Shown piece by piece: positions 1 to 10,302 of a DNA stretch of 64,000 bases (position 1 is its first letter; each line of letters starts with the position of its first letter). A program made the position numbers and the translations under genes. The stretch is taken from NCBI GenBank assembly GCA_023678885.1, contig CM042993.1, forward strand, positions 7,524,501-7,588,500, read 5' to 3'. The stretch comes from Pogostemon cablin. Taxonomy: Eukaryota; Streptophyta; Magnoliopsida; Lamiales; Lamiaceae. Below the pieces are notes generated by a model, which was not told where the DNA came from, did not search any database, and saw only the letters and a program-made list of their open reading frames with translations.

Positions 1-71
1 TCATCATATGTGGAGTCATACAAAAAAAAATTCTTAAAGAAATTAAGGATGAAATAATGGTTTGATTACAG

Positions 72-2053
72 GAAGTGGAAATGATGTCAATGTTGATGGA
101 TGAGAGTGATTTCATGGATACTTTCGACGAAGAACTTCAGAACTACATGAACATCTTCCCACCTTCCGACTCAGCTGCAATAGCCTCTTCTTCTCATATT
201 CATGATTCTGCAGGAGAACCCAAAGACCACATACATAATAACTTGGATATTATCACTTTTGCAAATTACCAGATTAATCCTTGTCTTGACAATCATGTCC
301 AACAGGTATGTATGAGGTATTAAACAATGTGATGATCACTTGCTGATAATTAAGTAATTAATTAAGGTGATGATCACTTGCTGATAATTGATTAATTAAT
401 TAATTAAGGTGATGATCAATTCGGATCCAGCTGTGGAAGATCAGGTTGTAATTCCTCAAGTTTCCAAGGGTAGCTCTCAAGGAGCAAGGGTTCAACCGTG
501 TAAGAAGAAAAGAATCCGACCACCATCGCAGACGTACGACCACATCATGGCGGAGAGACGGCGCCGTGAGCAGCTCAGCCAGTTATTTGTTGCTCTTTCA
601 GCACTTATCCCTGGCCTAAAGAAGGTATATATATATATGCACATACTCCCCCGTCCCCGATAACGCTTCCCGTTTATTGTTCCTTTAAATAAAAGTTGCT
701 CTTTTTGACAATCTTTGTTGCCTTGAGAGAATATCGTAGTATCTTTAGATAATAAAAATATAAAGTAATGTTATGTGTGTAAAAAGTGAGTAATAAATTT
801 AAAATTGAAGTAATTTTTTAGGACGTTGAATAAAGTGATGTTTTTTTTTTGGAGTATACTCCCTCCGTCCGGTTCTAAGATGTCTGTTTGCTTTTTGCAC
901 GTGGATTAAAGAGTATTATTATTATATGTAAACTGGGTAGTTGTGTTAGAGGGAAGTGGTGTGCCATATTGTGTATTTTTTTACTAAATATGGAAAATTG
1001 ATACCTTTGAATTGGGCGTCAATCTTAGAAGTGGACGGAGGGAGTATTTTTTTTTTTAAAATATCTTAAAAGTTTCTTTTAGCTATCTAGGTACCATGTT
1101 AGTGGGACAAAGTCGTCATCCATCCTCAATATAATGCCACTCATGTATATCTTGATCTGTTGTTATCCTCACACTATACTAATAAATAATAACCCTTGAT
1201 GTCCTCATGCTGATAAAAAAATCAATTAAAAAAACAAAAAAGTGAAAAACCAACTCATGCTACCTATATAAATAACAATATTGGTGACATAGAATTTAAG
1301 TAGTACAGATGGATAAAGGGTCTATACTTGAGGATGCCATCAAGCACATGAAGCACCTCCAAGAGAGAGTCAAAATTCTAGAGGAAAAATCACAAAGAAA
1401 GGCCATGGAGTCCTTTGTCATAGTGAAGAAGTCACATGTGGTGGTGGATGAGGACAAGGATGTGGACGGGGAAGGGTCATCCTCAGACGAGCAGACGAGC
1501 AGTGTGGAAGAGCACACTCTCCCGGAGATAGAGGCGAAAGTGAGTGAAAACTTCATCCTTGTGAAGGTGTTGTGTGAGAAACAGAAGGATGCCCTTCACA
1601 GCTTGATATGCAAGGTGGAGAGTCTTAACATGATGGTGGTTAGTACTAATGCCACCTCTTTTGCAGATGTAACCCTAGACATCACCATTGTTGCTGAGGT
1701 ATGATTCATACTGTATCGAGAGTGAGTCTGGTGTGAACCGAGTTTCACGTAAACCCTCCTTATTTAAAAATTGTAAAAACAATTATACCATTTAATATTT
1801 TAAATCCCTAAGAATAAATAAAAATTGAACCCTAAGCATATAACAGAACATAAACCAGTAGGGTTCACATAACTGACTAAGTGAACTCGTTTCACAAAAG
1901 TGTTTGCCCTTGATTTTTCAATTATCATATGTTCGATTGTATGTAGCAATTTTATTTGTTTGTAATTTGGTTAATCAGATGGAGAAGGAGTTCAACTTGA
2001 CGGTGAAAGAAGTTGTTACAGCTCTTCGAGCAGCTCTCCAACGTTCTTCGTGA
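72..2053 (+). CDS. bHLH transcription factor, subgroup IVa (bHLH18/19/20/25-like), possibly 5' partial
   Basis: Four exons are inferred: 72-305, 409-624, 1309-1698 and 1979-2053, all phase 0 with GT-AG borders. The basic region and helix 1 lie at the end of exon 2 (DHIMAERRRREQL, then LSALIPGLKK). Helix 2 and the zipper open exon 3 (MDKGSILEDAIKHMKHLQER). The rest of exons 3-4 encodes the C-terminal ACT-like domain (LPEIEAKVSENFILVKVLCE). The Glu and Arg residues that contact an E-box are present, so DNA binding is expected (family knowledge). The first in-frame ATG is at 81, but a good acceptor (TTACAG) sits at 66-71 and the reading frame is open from 72. Relatives have a longer N-terminus, so a first exon may lie outside the window. 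From 72 the coding length is about 304 codons. Relatives act in defence, iron or ER-body regulation; which applies here cannot be told. Confidence 0.85.
329..421 (+). repeat. Three-copy direct repeat across the intron 1 / exon 2 border of the bHLH gene
   Basis: GTGATGATCA occurs at 329, 367 and 409. The first two units continue CTTGCTGATAATT and TTAATTAAG. The third copy is the true start of exon 2. The second copy is also preceded by an AG acceptor, but splicing there would reach TGA after five codons. Confidence 0.8.
859..1044. mobile_element. Stowaway-type MITE in bHLH intron 2
   Basis: This 186 bp element has terminal inverted repeats CTCCCTCCGTCC and GGACGGAGGGAG and is flanked by TA on both sides (857-858, 1045-1046). 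That is the pattern of Tc1/mariner-derived Stowaway MITEs. A more decayed relative starts near 646 in the same intron. Confidence 0.8.
1720..1908 (+). mobile_element. Small MULE-like element in bHLH intron 3 (diverged copy)
   Basis: It starts GAGTGAGTCTGGTGTG and ends CACAAAAGTGTTTGCC, matching the two asymmetric ends of the small-element family described under 4347-4502. The flanking 9-mers (CTGTATCGA, CTTGATTTT) match poorly, so the insertion is old or the borders are approximate. Confidence 0.5.
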
Positions 2054-3192
2054 AGACAAATTCGTGCTGTTGCCATGGCTGCAGTCTTCAGATCAGTCAC
2101 CTAATTAGCTGTTCTTGCTAGCTTCAAATTTATTATTAATGTTATATTATATACTATATATATAGAGAAACCAAATCTGTAATACTAGCTATCATATGTG
2201 TTGGTGTTTTATTTACTAATGTTGTCTTTTGAGTATGTTAAGTTTTAGACCATGTTTTCATGAATGTATGTCCTAAACCTTTAATCAAAATTACTTTATT
2301 CAATGATAGTATTTACACACCTCTTACTTACAATTTGACAGGATGAATCATATTTGAAATTAATGTTCAGATTACTTTCATTATTAAATAAATATATATA
2401 CAGGCTCATGACTTTTTTCACACACAGTGTATAGAGTTAATTTCATTTTTTTCTGGTAAACAAATTACTGAGATTTTTGCATATATACTAGAATAATATA
2501 ATTACTCATCAAAGAGGAGTTAATACACATACATCCTAAATCCTGCAACCACCTTAATTGGTATCTTTTGGCAGATGATGAAAGAATTAATTGTAAAGAT
2601 GAAGATGCAGGTTTACCAGCAAAATCCATCAATATAATTCATAGTCACATGTATTGTTCAACTTCATAACATGACCAACATTGGTTTCATATCATTTCTA
2701 ATAACGATGTCTCTAATATAGGGTAATGGAGTATTAGTTATGTACTCCCTCATTTCAAGAAAACTCTTCCCGTTTTTGTTCCACATCCTTAAAAAAAAAA
2801 AAGGTGTTTATTAATTTTATTGGTACTATAGTATTTTTAGGTAATAAAAAAATATAAAACTGTATGTAAAAAATAAGTGACAAATTTTAAATTAAAATAA
2901 CTTTTGAAATTGTTGATATTTTATTTTTTGAGGTGTGAAGAATTTTATGAGATGAAGAACCAGTATACTCTTTTGCGCACATACATACAAACCGTTATAT
3001 TAATTACAAAGGTATCCATGCATATTCCCTTTTTCTATTAAAAAAAATCCATTTATACGCCTTACATAACCATTTACTCCACATAAAATAATAATATTTT
3101 AATATATATATAATAAATTTTTGAATAGGTACATAAAATAATAATATTTATAACAAATAGGTACATTATAAGCAGAGGAAGTATATAAAATT
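2054..3192. other. Intergenic stretch, no gene seen
   Basis: AT-rich sequence downstream of the bHLH gene. The only structure noted is a decayed Stowaway-like sequence starting near 2744 (ACTCCCTCATTTC). No coding potential was recognised. Confidence 0.5.
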
Positions 3193-3201
3193 TTGAATTA
3201 A

Positions 3202-3524
3202 CACAAACACTTGTGTAAATCGAGTTCACTATGTAAACTCTGTGGTCTCACATTCCAATCTTATGTATCCAATGTATTGCAAAAAAATACTTGTATAAAT
3301 TGGTTTCACAGTGTAAATCTTATGGTCTCCCCTTCCAATCCTATATACGTTATGTGTTGTTAGGGTGTTTAACTTAAGGAGGATCACAGGATTTACAAGG
3401 GTTTATGATGTAAACCCGATTTATAAGAGACTAACTCATGTATTGCTAGAGTGTTTAAAATTAAGGGGGACCACATGATTTATAAGGATTCGTAATGTAA
3501 CCCCAATTTATAAAAGAGTAACTC
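3202..3524 (-). mobile_element. Small MULE-like element, outer copy
   Basis: The 9 bp sequence TTGAATTAA flanks the element exactly on both sides (3193-3201 and 3525-3533). The right end, read on minus, is GAGTTACTCTTTTATAAATT. The left end is CACAAACACTTGTG, a diverged form of the GGCAAAA..CTTGTG end. A second copy (3281-3437) sits inside it. Removing the inner copy and its duplicated 9-mer leaves about 157 bp. Confidence 0.75.
3281..3437 (-). mobile_element. Small MULE-like element, inner copy nested in 3202-3524
   Basis: It is 157 bp, flanked by ATGTATTGC at 3272-3280 and 3438-3446. It begins AAAAAAATACTTGTATAAA and ends ATTTATAAGAGACTAACTC. This is the same layout as the outer copy, but diverged in the middle. 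Confidence 0.7.
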
Positions 3525-3579
3525 TTGAATTAATAGCTATATAGTACACCCTCCATTATGGAGAATTGATTACTCCTCA

Positions 3580-3826
3580 GGTAAATATCAAAATTAGTCA
3601 TGTAAGTATGACATTTTCCAACTTTAGTCATTTATCATTTGCAATTCTCAATTTTGGTCCTTTTTTGTCCAGTTTTAATCCTTTTGGTCTAATTTTAACA
3701 TTTTGGACTAAATTTAGACGAAAATGACTAAAAGTGAACAAAGAATAACCAAAATTGAGAATTGCAAATGATAAAGGATTAAAGTTGAAAAATGACATAC
3801 TTACGGGACCAATTTTGATATTTACC
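3580..3826. mobile_element. Foldback MITE of about 250 bp
   Basis: The two arms are inverted copies over most of their length: GGTAAATATCAAAATTAGTC at the left and GACCAATTTTGATATTTACC at the right, with further matched blocks around a TTTTGGTC..GGACTAAA centre. The flanks TACTCCTCA and TTACTCTTT hint at a diverged duplication but do not settle the superfamily. Confidence 0.7.
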
Positions 3827-3942
3827 CTTACTCTTTCACATTTTTTAAGATTTTTTTTACCAATTTTATTGATTTTTTTTATATTTTAATATTTTAAAAT
3901 ATTAAAGTAATGTTAAAATAATGCTATACATGTTAGACGAGG

Positions 3943-4256
3943 TTACAAGAGAAAATATCACATTTAGTCCTATAAGTATGTCCAATTTCAATTTTGATAA
4001 TCTTTTTTATCGTATTTTCAATTTTGATCTTTTTTTTAATGGATTTTAGTCCTTTTTATATATTTTTGGTCCTTTATCTATTTACTTTATCAATTTTAAA
4101 TAGTAATATATAAAGGACCAAAATCAGCAAGGAGAGAGGACTGAATTTGGAAAAAAAAAATATTAAAATTAAAAAAAATTAAAATTGAGAATTAGATATA
4201 ATGTCTAAAATTGGAATCAAATATAATTATAGGACTAAATGTGATATAACAAGTTC
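3943..4256. mobile_element. Second foldback MITE of about 310 bp
   Basis: The arms TATCACATTTAGTCCTATAA (near 3956) and TTATAGGACTAAATGTGATA (near 4227) are inverted copies. The inner arms carry matching TTTTGGTCCTTTAT and ATAAAGGACCAAAAT blocks. Exact ends and target duplication are not resolved. Confidence 0.65.
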
Positions 4257-4346
4257 TCCCGTGCATTAATGTGCACGGATTTGAATTTGTGCACCCACAT
4301 TCAAAACATATACATTTATTAATAAAAATATATAGTATACAATTAA

Positions 4347-4502
4347 GAGTTAGTCTCTTGTGAACTGGGTTCACGATGTAAACACTCTTTTTTTCTTTAA
4401 TTTAAACTCCTAGTAATACATAGGGTATAATAGGATTGAAAGGGGAGGGCTTAAGGGGAGAAAAAATCAGGGTTGTGAATCGGGTTCACAAGAGTGTTTG
4501 TG
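4347..4502 (+). mobile_element. Small MULE-like element, 156 bp, perfect 9 bp target duplication
   Basis: TACAATTAA flanks it on both sides (4338-4346 and 4503-4511). The left end is GAGTTAGTCTCTTGTG and the right end is GGTTCACAAGAGTGTTTGTG. The GTGAACTGGGTTCAC and GAATCGGGTTCAC segments give inner inverted repeats. This is a clear reference copy of the family. Confidence 0.8.
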
Positions 4503-4511
4503 TACAATTAA

Positions 4512-5574
4512 TAAGGAATAAGAACTTATACAGTTTGTTAGCGATTTTTTAGTGAATTTTCTGCATTTTTTTTTATGAAAAACTTAATATAAATCAACAC
4601 TGCCTCTGTCTTTGGTATTTTGCACACTTTTCATTTTGAGTCATTATGAATACTTTTGCACGTTCCATTAATAGTAAAATTACATTATACATCTTATCTA
4701 ATTTTACATTTTATTCATCATTCTCAATAACTTTATTTATTTATTCTCTTTAAATTATCAAACTTACCCCTAATTTTTCTTACATTGTATATTTAAAAAA
4801 CAACATTTCTTAATCTGCGTGTCGGTATAAACGAGCATAATCAATACATTTATTATTAAGAAACACATACTTATATTATTAAATAAAATTAATATAGATA
4901 TATGTACCGTGCACGGGATATCAACTCATGGGGTATGAAAAGTTTAATGGGATAAACAAACAAAGAAGTTGCTAAGAGGTGCAAAGGCGGATTTCTTTCT
5001 ACCGAATTACCACAATACACTACCTTAGTTGTTAAACATTGGAGGAACCCATGGGCTTTGGCCCAATTGTGGGATGCACTGTATCATATTCTATGCACAT
5101 GTGATCTTCTCGAATCACATTATTATACAATCGGTAGTAAGAGAGGAAGTAAAAATCTAATCATTGTGTTTAGAGTTATACATTTTTTATAGAATATAAC
5201 TTTTCCTTTCTCCTACATATTATTCATTTGAATGGATATATATCATACTCCCTCATCTCCTTTAAAGATAGTCTTTTATTCTATCTTGGTCGTCCCATCC
5301 AAAGAGACTCACTTCCATTTTTACACACAGATCCACACATTCCCACTATTACAATTAAAATATAGGGTCACATTCTCATTAATATAACTACCCACTACAC
5401 ATTAAATAAAAATATTCTTTAATTACGAACAAAAAGCGGAGTATATGTTAGCTAGCACGTTATTAGTGTGGACACAGAATACGTACACTGACATATAGTA
5501 GAAGAAAAAACACATGCAAGTTGGAGGTAGTATTGAATTATTAATGAATGGTTTGGAAGTGTTCCCTTAGATAG

Positions 5575-5580
<6 letters not shown>
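4512..5580. other. Intergenic stretch, no gene seen
   Basis: AT-rich DNA between the element at 4347 and the promoter region of the small ACT-domain gene. It holds decayed Stowaway-like sequence near 4604-4830 and near 5251-5440 (ACTCCCTCATCTCC). Nothing else was recognised. Confidence 0.45.

Positions 5581-5630
<50 letters not shown>
5581..5630. repeat. (TA)25 microsatellite
   Basis: An uninterrupted run of TA dinucleotides ends 52 bp before the ATG at 5683. It lies where a core promoter or 5' leader would be expected, and its length is likely to be polymorphic. Confidence 0.95.
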
Positions 5631-5632
<2 letters not shown>

Positions 5633-5682
5633 TGATGAGAAGAGATAAGATATAGTCGAGAAGAGAAGAGAAGATTAATAAT

Positions 5683-6115
5683 ATGGAGGAACTATATGCC
5701 GCCATGGAATCTCTGGAGCAAAGAGTGAGAGCACTGGAGGCAATTAATTCCGGGGCTCACTTGATATTACCGGAAGTTAAGGTCCGAATCTGCAATAAGA
5801 GCATTCTTGTCAAAATCCAATGTGGCAAGCGGAAGGGGGTGGTGCTCAAAATTCTGAGTGAGGTGGAGAATAACCTCAACTTCGCCATTCTCACCTTCAA
5901 TTCTGCTACATTTGCTGCTAATACTGCTCTTCAAATTACCATTCTTGCAAAGGTTTTTTATTTATTTATTTAATATATAGTAATTAATTTAATTTAGAAA
6001 TAATTGTTAATTAATTTGATGATGAAATTAGATAGTGTTTTGGTATCAGATGGAAAATGAAACGAGCTGCCCTTCGGAGGAGGAAATCGTCACGGCCATT
6101 CGTGATGTACTGTAA
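5683..6115 (+). CDS. Stand-alone bHLH-type ACT-like domain protein (bHLH domain absent)
   Basis: Two exons, 5683-5952 and 6050-6115, encode 111 residues. The protein opens with a short heptad stub (MESLEQRVRALEAIN). It continues with the ACT-like region of subgroup IVa bHLH proteins (LPEVKVRICNKSILVKIQCG, later TALQITILAK). It ends in a helix EEEIVTAIRDVL parallel to KEVVTALRAAL of the upstream bHLH gene. The last intron is in the same place and phase as in that gene and is also followed by ATGGA. No basic region or helix-loop-helix is present, and none is visible upstream. It is therefore either a truncated duplicate or a small dimerising interference protein. Family knowledge says this domain mediates dimerisation; regulatory action is inference. 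Confidence 0.7.
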
Positions 6116-6189
6116 TCTGCTCTAGTCATTATTTACTTGTGTTATTAATTTTAATGATATTTTTATAATATTCTTATTTGGTGGTAGAC

Positions 6190-6440
6190 ATGTACATTTA
6201 AATTGAAACTGATCAAAATAGAATTGAAACTGGATATATTTCTATTTGGTTCCGGTTTCTCATTTCATGAAACTAGAGCCGAAACTTCGGTTTTGAACAA
6301 GCGGTTTTTTTTTTTAAAAACACGATTAAAAGATAAATCCAAAACCAATAGTTCCAAGCCGATCTATCGGAACCGCCCTAAGATCGACTTGGTTCCAATT
6401 ACTAATTTCCCAGAATCAAAACGACGGTTCTGAGTGCATT
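6190..6440. mobile_element. Possible hAT-related non-autonomous remnant
   Basis: The block is rich in GGTTCCGGTTT, CGGTTTTGAAC and CGGAACCGCC words like the subterminal parts of the hAT element at 55.8-58.2 kb. It lies just after the ACT-domain gene. No clear terminal repeats or target duplication were found. Confidence 0.3.
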
Positions 6441-7707
6441 GCCTATTTGGTGGCATATAGAGTTTTAAATATTAATGAATAGTAATATATGTTACACCTG
6501 ATAAACTTTTCATTATTTTCTTGTAGTATATCTTTTTCTTATATATATCTGTTTTATACTTTTCGCCAACTAAAATTAGTAAAAGTTTCAAAACTTTTCA
6601 TTACTTCATATTTTAAAAACCGACACTTTCACTCTACTTACATAACTTACTCCATTTATTAGTTAAAAACATAATAACACCTTCAAAAATCAATAAAATT
6701 GATTAATCTTCTTTTTAACTCCATAGTAAAATGAAGAATTATTGGGAATGTAGGGAGTAATTATTATTTGGTGGCATATACTCCATGCACTATATTTATT
6801 TTTGATTACTTTGAGTTTGAAAACAAATGAATAAATTAATGTGTTTGTTTTGGCCTCATGTGTTTTTAGCTGGATAAATTTTAATTTTATGTTGAATTAA
6901 TTTATAAGAGACGTATTCTTCAGTCCCATCTAAAGAAAACCTTTTTTATTTTTTGTACGTAGATTAAAAAACATTATTATTTAGTTAATAGTGTATTAGA
7001 GGGAGTGTGGACTCATATTTTAATTATATTAGTGGGTGTGTGCGAATCTCATGTATGTAAAAAAAGAAATTTGAGTCTTTGGATGAGACGTCTAAAAAAA
7101 AACTTCTTTGAAGGGATGAAGTACAAATCTAAATATGAGATTTAATTAATGTGAAAGGAGAAATACATAGAGAATGATAAATAATTAAACAAAATGAATG
7201 TATAAAATGCGGGTGGATAAGTGTTCAATATGATTTATAGGTGGATATTGGAATGATTTGGAAAGCCAAAATGTAATTTTTAAAAACAAAAAATCTGATA
7301 TTAAAACCAACATAACGCATCTACTTGCATCTTTATGTTTTCACATTTATGCATATTTCTAAATGATATAACTATAATAAATTCTTATTAGTTATTTATG
7401 AAATAAACCTACTTATTGAAACACAACTAAATGAAAAATATATTGGCATATATATTTGGACTCCATGGAATCCACTCAGTCACATGATAAGAAATGAATA
7501 TCTTTAATAAAATATACTAATACCTAATTCATAAAAAAATATTCTTGTTAAATTAAATTATTTCATAAAAAAATATATAGAACAAATAATTATTTATTTT
7601 TGAAAAGGTGATAATTAACTAATTTAAAAAATAAATAAAATGATAGCAGATATTATCATACAAAGACTTGCTTTTAAGTAGAATCGAGAGTGTACGACAT
7701 TTCATAA
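6441..7707. other. Intergenic stretch, no gene seen
   Basis: AT-rich, with an old Stowaway-like relic at about 6910-7125 (CAGTCCCATCTAAAG at one side, GAAGGGATGAAGTAC at the other). No coding signal was recognised. Confidence 0.45.
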
Positions 7708-7952
7708 AGGCCCGAATTATGGGTAAACTATCAATTGGGGGCCTAAATTATTTTTTCTATCAATCCAATGCCTGAAATATATAAAACTATTAATCTAAGA
7801 CCTGAATTATTCAAATATTATCTCCTATTTTATCAATTTAGGGCCTAAGTTCAGGCCCTGAATTGATAGTTTTACATAATTCAGACCCCTAATCGATAGA
7901 AAATATAATTCAAGCCCCGAATTGATAATTTACCCATTTTTCAGGCCCTGAA
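7708..7952. mobile_element. Foldback MITE of about 245 bp
   Basis: The ends are inverted copies: ATGGGTAAACTATCAATTGG on the left and AATTGATAATTTACCCAT on the right. Repeated GGCCTGAATT and TCAGGCCC blocks mirror each other around the middle. Superfamily not determined. Confidence 0.65.
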
Positions 7953-9741
7953 TCAATAAAATTCCTAAAAAGGAGTATCATTAATATAAATTACTTCATA
8001 AAATAGGTATTGATTTAATTTAATGGAGTATAATATTAGTCTTTAAATGATTTTCAAAGTCAACATAAGAGCCTATTTATTTATTATTTAAAAAATATAA
8101 ACTGAAAATACAATTATATTTTTAAATATTTTAAAACTTAAAAGTAAACATAAAATCTTAGGATATACCACTAAATTGCACTGCGAACACTGTCATGTAA
8201 GGAATATTTCCATTGAGAAATTTCCAATCAGAGTATAATAAATTTTTTATTAAATTCGCGATTTACATAATTTTATTTATTTATTTATTTTGTCAAAGTA
8301 GAACTTAAAGTTAAATTTAGTGACGAGTGTATATACAAGTGTTTAAGATATTATTATCACATAATGATTTAAAAAAAAAAACAGTTATTTCCCATTTTCA
8401 AAATAAAGTAAGATAATAATCTCCATCAGCATCAGATTATGGTTTTCTTATATTTTCATTAGTTTATTTTTTATAACATAGAAAGAAAGAATGGATAATT
8501 GTTGGCATTAAAAGTATATCCATATAATCTTGTGTGGCTACAAGAAGTCCAGATATCAATTGCTAGTGGTAAGTCTTATCAGCATATGATACAGACAAAA
8601 CTACCCATTCCCTTAATGTACAGTGCATTTTGTACATATTTTATCGGGGTTACTTTTTAAAATATTTGGATTGAGTCATTTTAAATTTAATAAAATTAAA
8701 AATAAATAGATTTTAAATCAATTCATTTGAATTTCACTATTTGAAAAAATTATGAATTTTTGAAAGGATTTCAAATTCATAATTCAAAAATTATTTTTAA
8801 AATAAAATTTTATATATGATAAAATAAAATAATAAAATTTTATTATATTAAATGTTAAAATCTAAAATTTTATTAAAAATATTTTTTTGGAGGGAACTCT
8901 ATCACCTAACCTAGCCCCTACCCACCCACCCACCCACCCCCCTCCAACCTCATTTTTCTCTTTTATAACATTTTTTTAATAGCAAAAAAAATACTGTAAT
9001 AAAATTTATTTCAACATTATAATTTTTCTGAAATAAATAATTATAAAAAAAAAAAGAATTTTGATTCCATTCCCAAAGAAATCGTGAATAAATCAAACAA
9101 AATCAATAATAATGATAGTTATTCTCATTATCAACCAAACAACACAATTATAAAGATCATACCTTTTACCATTCATCACTATTATCATTATCATTATCAT
9201 TCCAATTCTTTATAATAAACCAAACGCCCCCTAAGTGGCAAAATTTTAAATTATATTAATGTGGGGAAGAAAATATTTTAAAAACGTTTATTTGTACTAC
9301 GTAGTTGTATTTTGGGAAAAATATGATTGTAAAGGAAAAGGGTGTTGGTTGGTTACTGGATTGGTGGGCTAGGAAGGGGACTGATTGGGTACCACCAAAT
9401 ATAATGGAATGGTCTTGAAGAAGAATGTGGACTATTCTAGTTGGGCTTAATCCAATGCTCCAATTGGGCTTGAATGAGACTTTTAAACATGTGATGGACT
9501 TGGGCTTTGAAGGAGACGTGGAGCTGAGAACTTTTATTAATTAATTTGTTTCTATTGTTTTGCCTTTGTTTCTTGAATTGAATTTAGGGTACTTGCTTTT
9601 ATTTTGTAAAATTTACTAATTTTTTGTATTTATTTGTTAGTTTGCACTTAAGAATACACAACCCAAATCCCCTATTTCATTTTGGTATTCTACTCCATAT
9701 TCCATAACTTATTTCCTATTAAAATACTGAGTCACACTGCA
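7953..9741. other. Intergenic stretch, no gene seen
   Basis: Very AT-rich DNA with short simple repeats, for example (CACC)n at about 8925-8940 and ATTATC repeats near 9180-9200. No gene or bounded element was recognised. Confidence 0.45.
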
Positions 9742-9911
9742 GTGCACCCGGTGCATCGGTGCACCTGGATAATCTAAACTGTTAGATCAGATTTTTATTT
9801 AATCTTAACCATTAAATAAAATAAAAAAATTTAAAAAAAATACCATAACTACCCACTACACTCTAATATTTACCTTATAACCTCTCAGGTGCACCGGTGT
9901 ACCGGGTGCAC
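9742..9911. mobile_element. Short palindromic MITE with GTGCACCCGG ends
   Basis: The 26 bp termini are inverted repeats of the form GTGCACCCGGT(G/A)CA then CGGTGCACCTG. The 170 bp unit has an AT-rich centre. The end motif resembles the inner palindrome of the small elements at 15.7 and 54.3 kb, but the outer ends and target duplication could not be aligned. Confidence 0.6.
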
Positions 9912-10302
9912 CCTAGAATAATCCCACTATATTCTAGTTAATGATTATTAAATCATTGAGGCATGTGACGAAAATTTGGAAATTGATTATGACACGTGGC
10001 GGGAATCTAATACATGGAATAAGTAGATGAAACATAGAATTGGACAGTGATCCCATTTGAAGACTACAAGGTTAATTTTCATGCATCTAATTTGTTGGAA
10101 TATAATGCAAAAAATATTTATAATTAAATACCATGTTTAAATGATAAAAGAAAGCAAGGCATTGCAGGACCGCTTCAAATTAGGATCTGGTTTTTCTGAT
10201 CAAGAATTAAGTTTTGGCTACTTTGTTGGAATATAATGCAAAAAATAGGATGCTCTCTGACCAAATGGCCTAATCCCCAAATCAATCAATCATTTCCATC
10301 CG

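Noticed and set aside
6203..6433. 76-codon frame after the ACT-domain gene
   Set aside because: It follows hAT-like GGTTCCGG words and has no domain; probably transposon remnant.
9742..9911. Membership of the GTGCACCCGG MITE in the small MULE-like family
   Set aside because: The inner palindrome is similar, but the outer ends do not match GAGTGAG/GGCAAAA convincingly and no 9 bp duplication was found.
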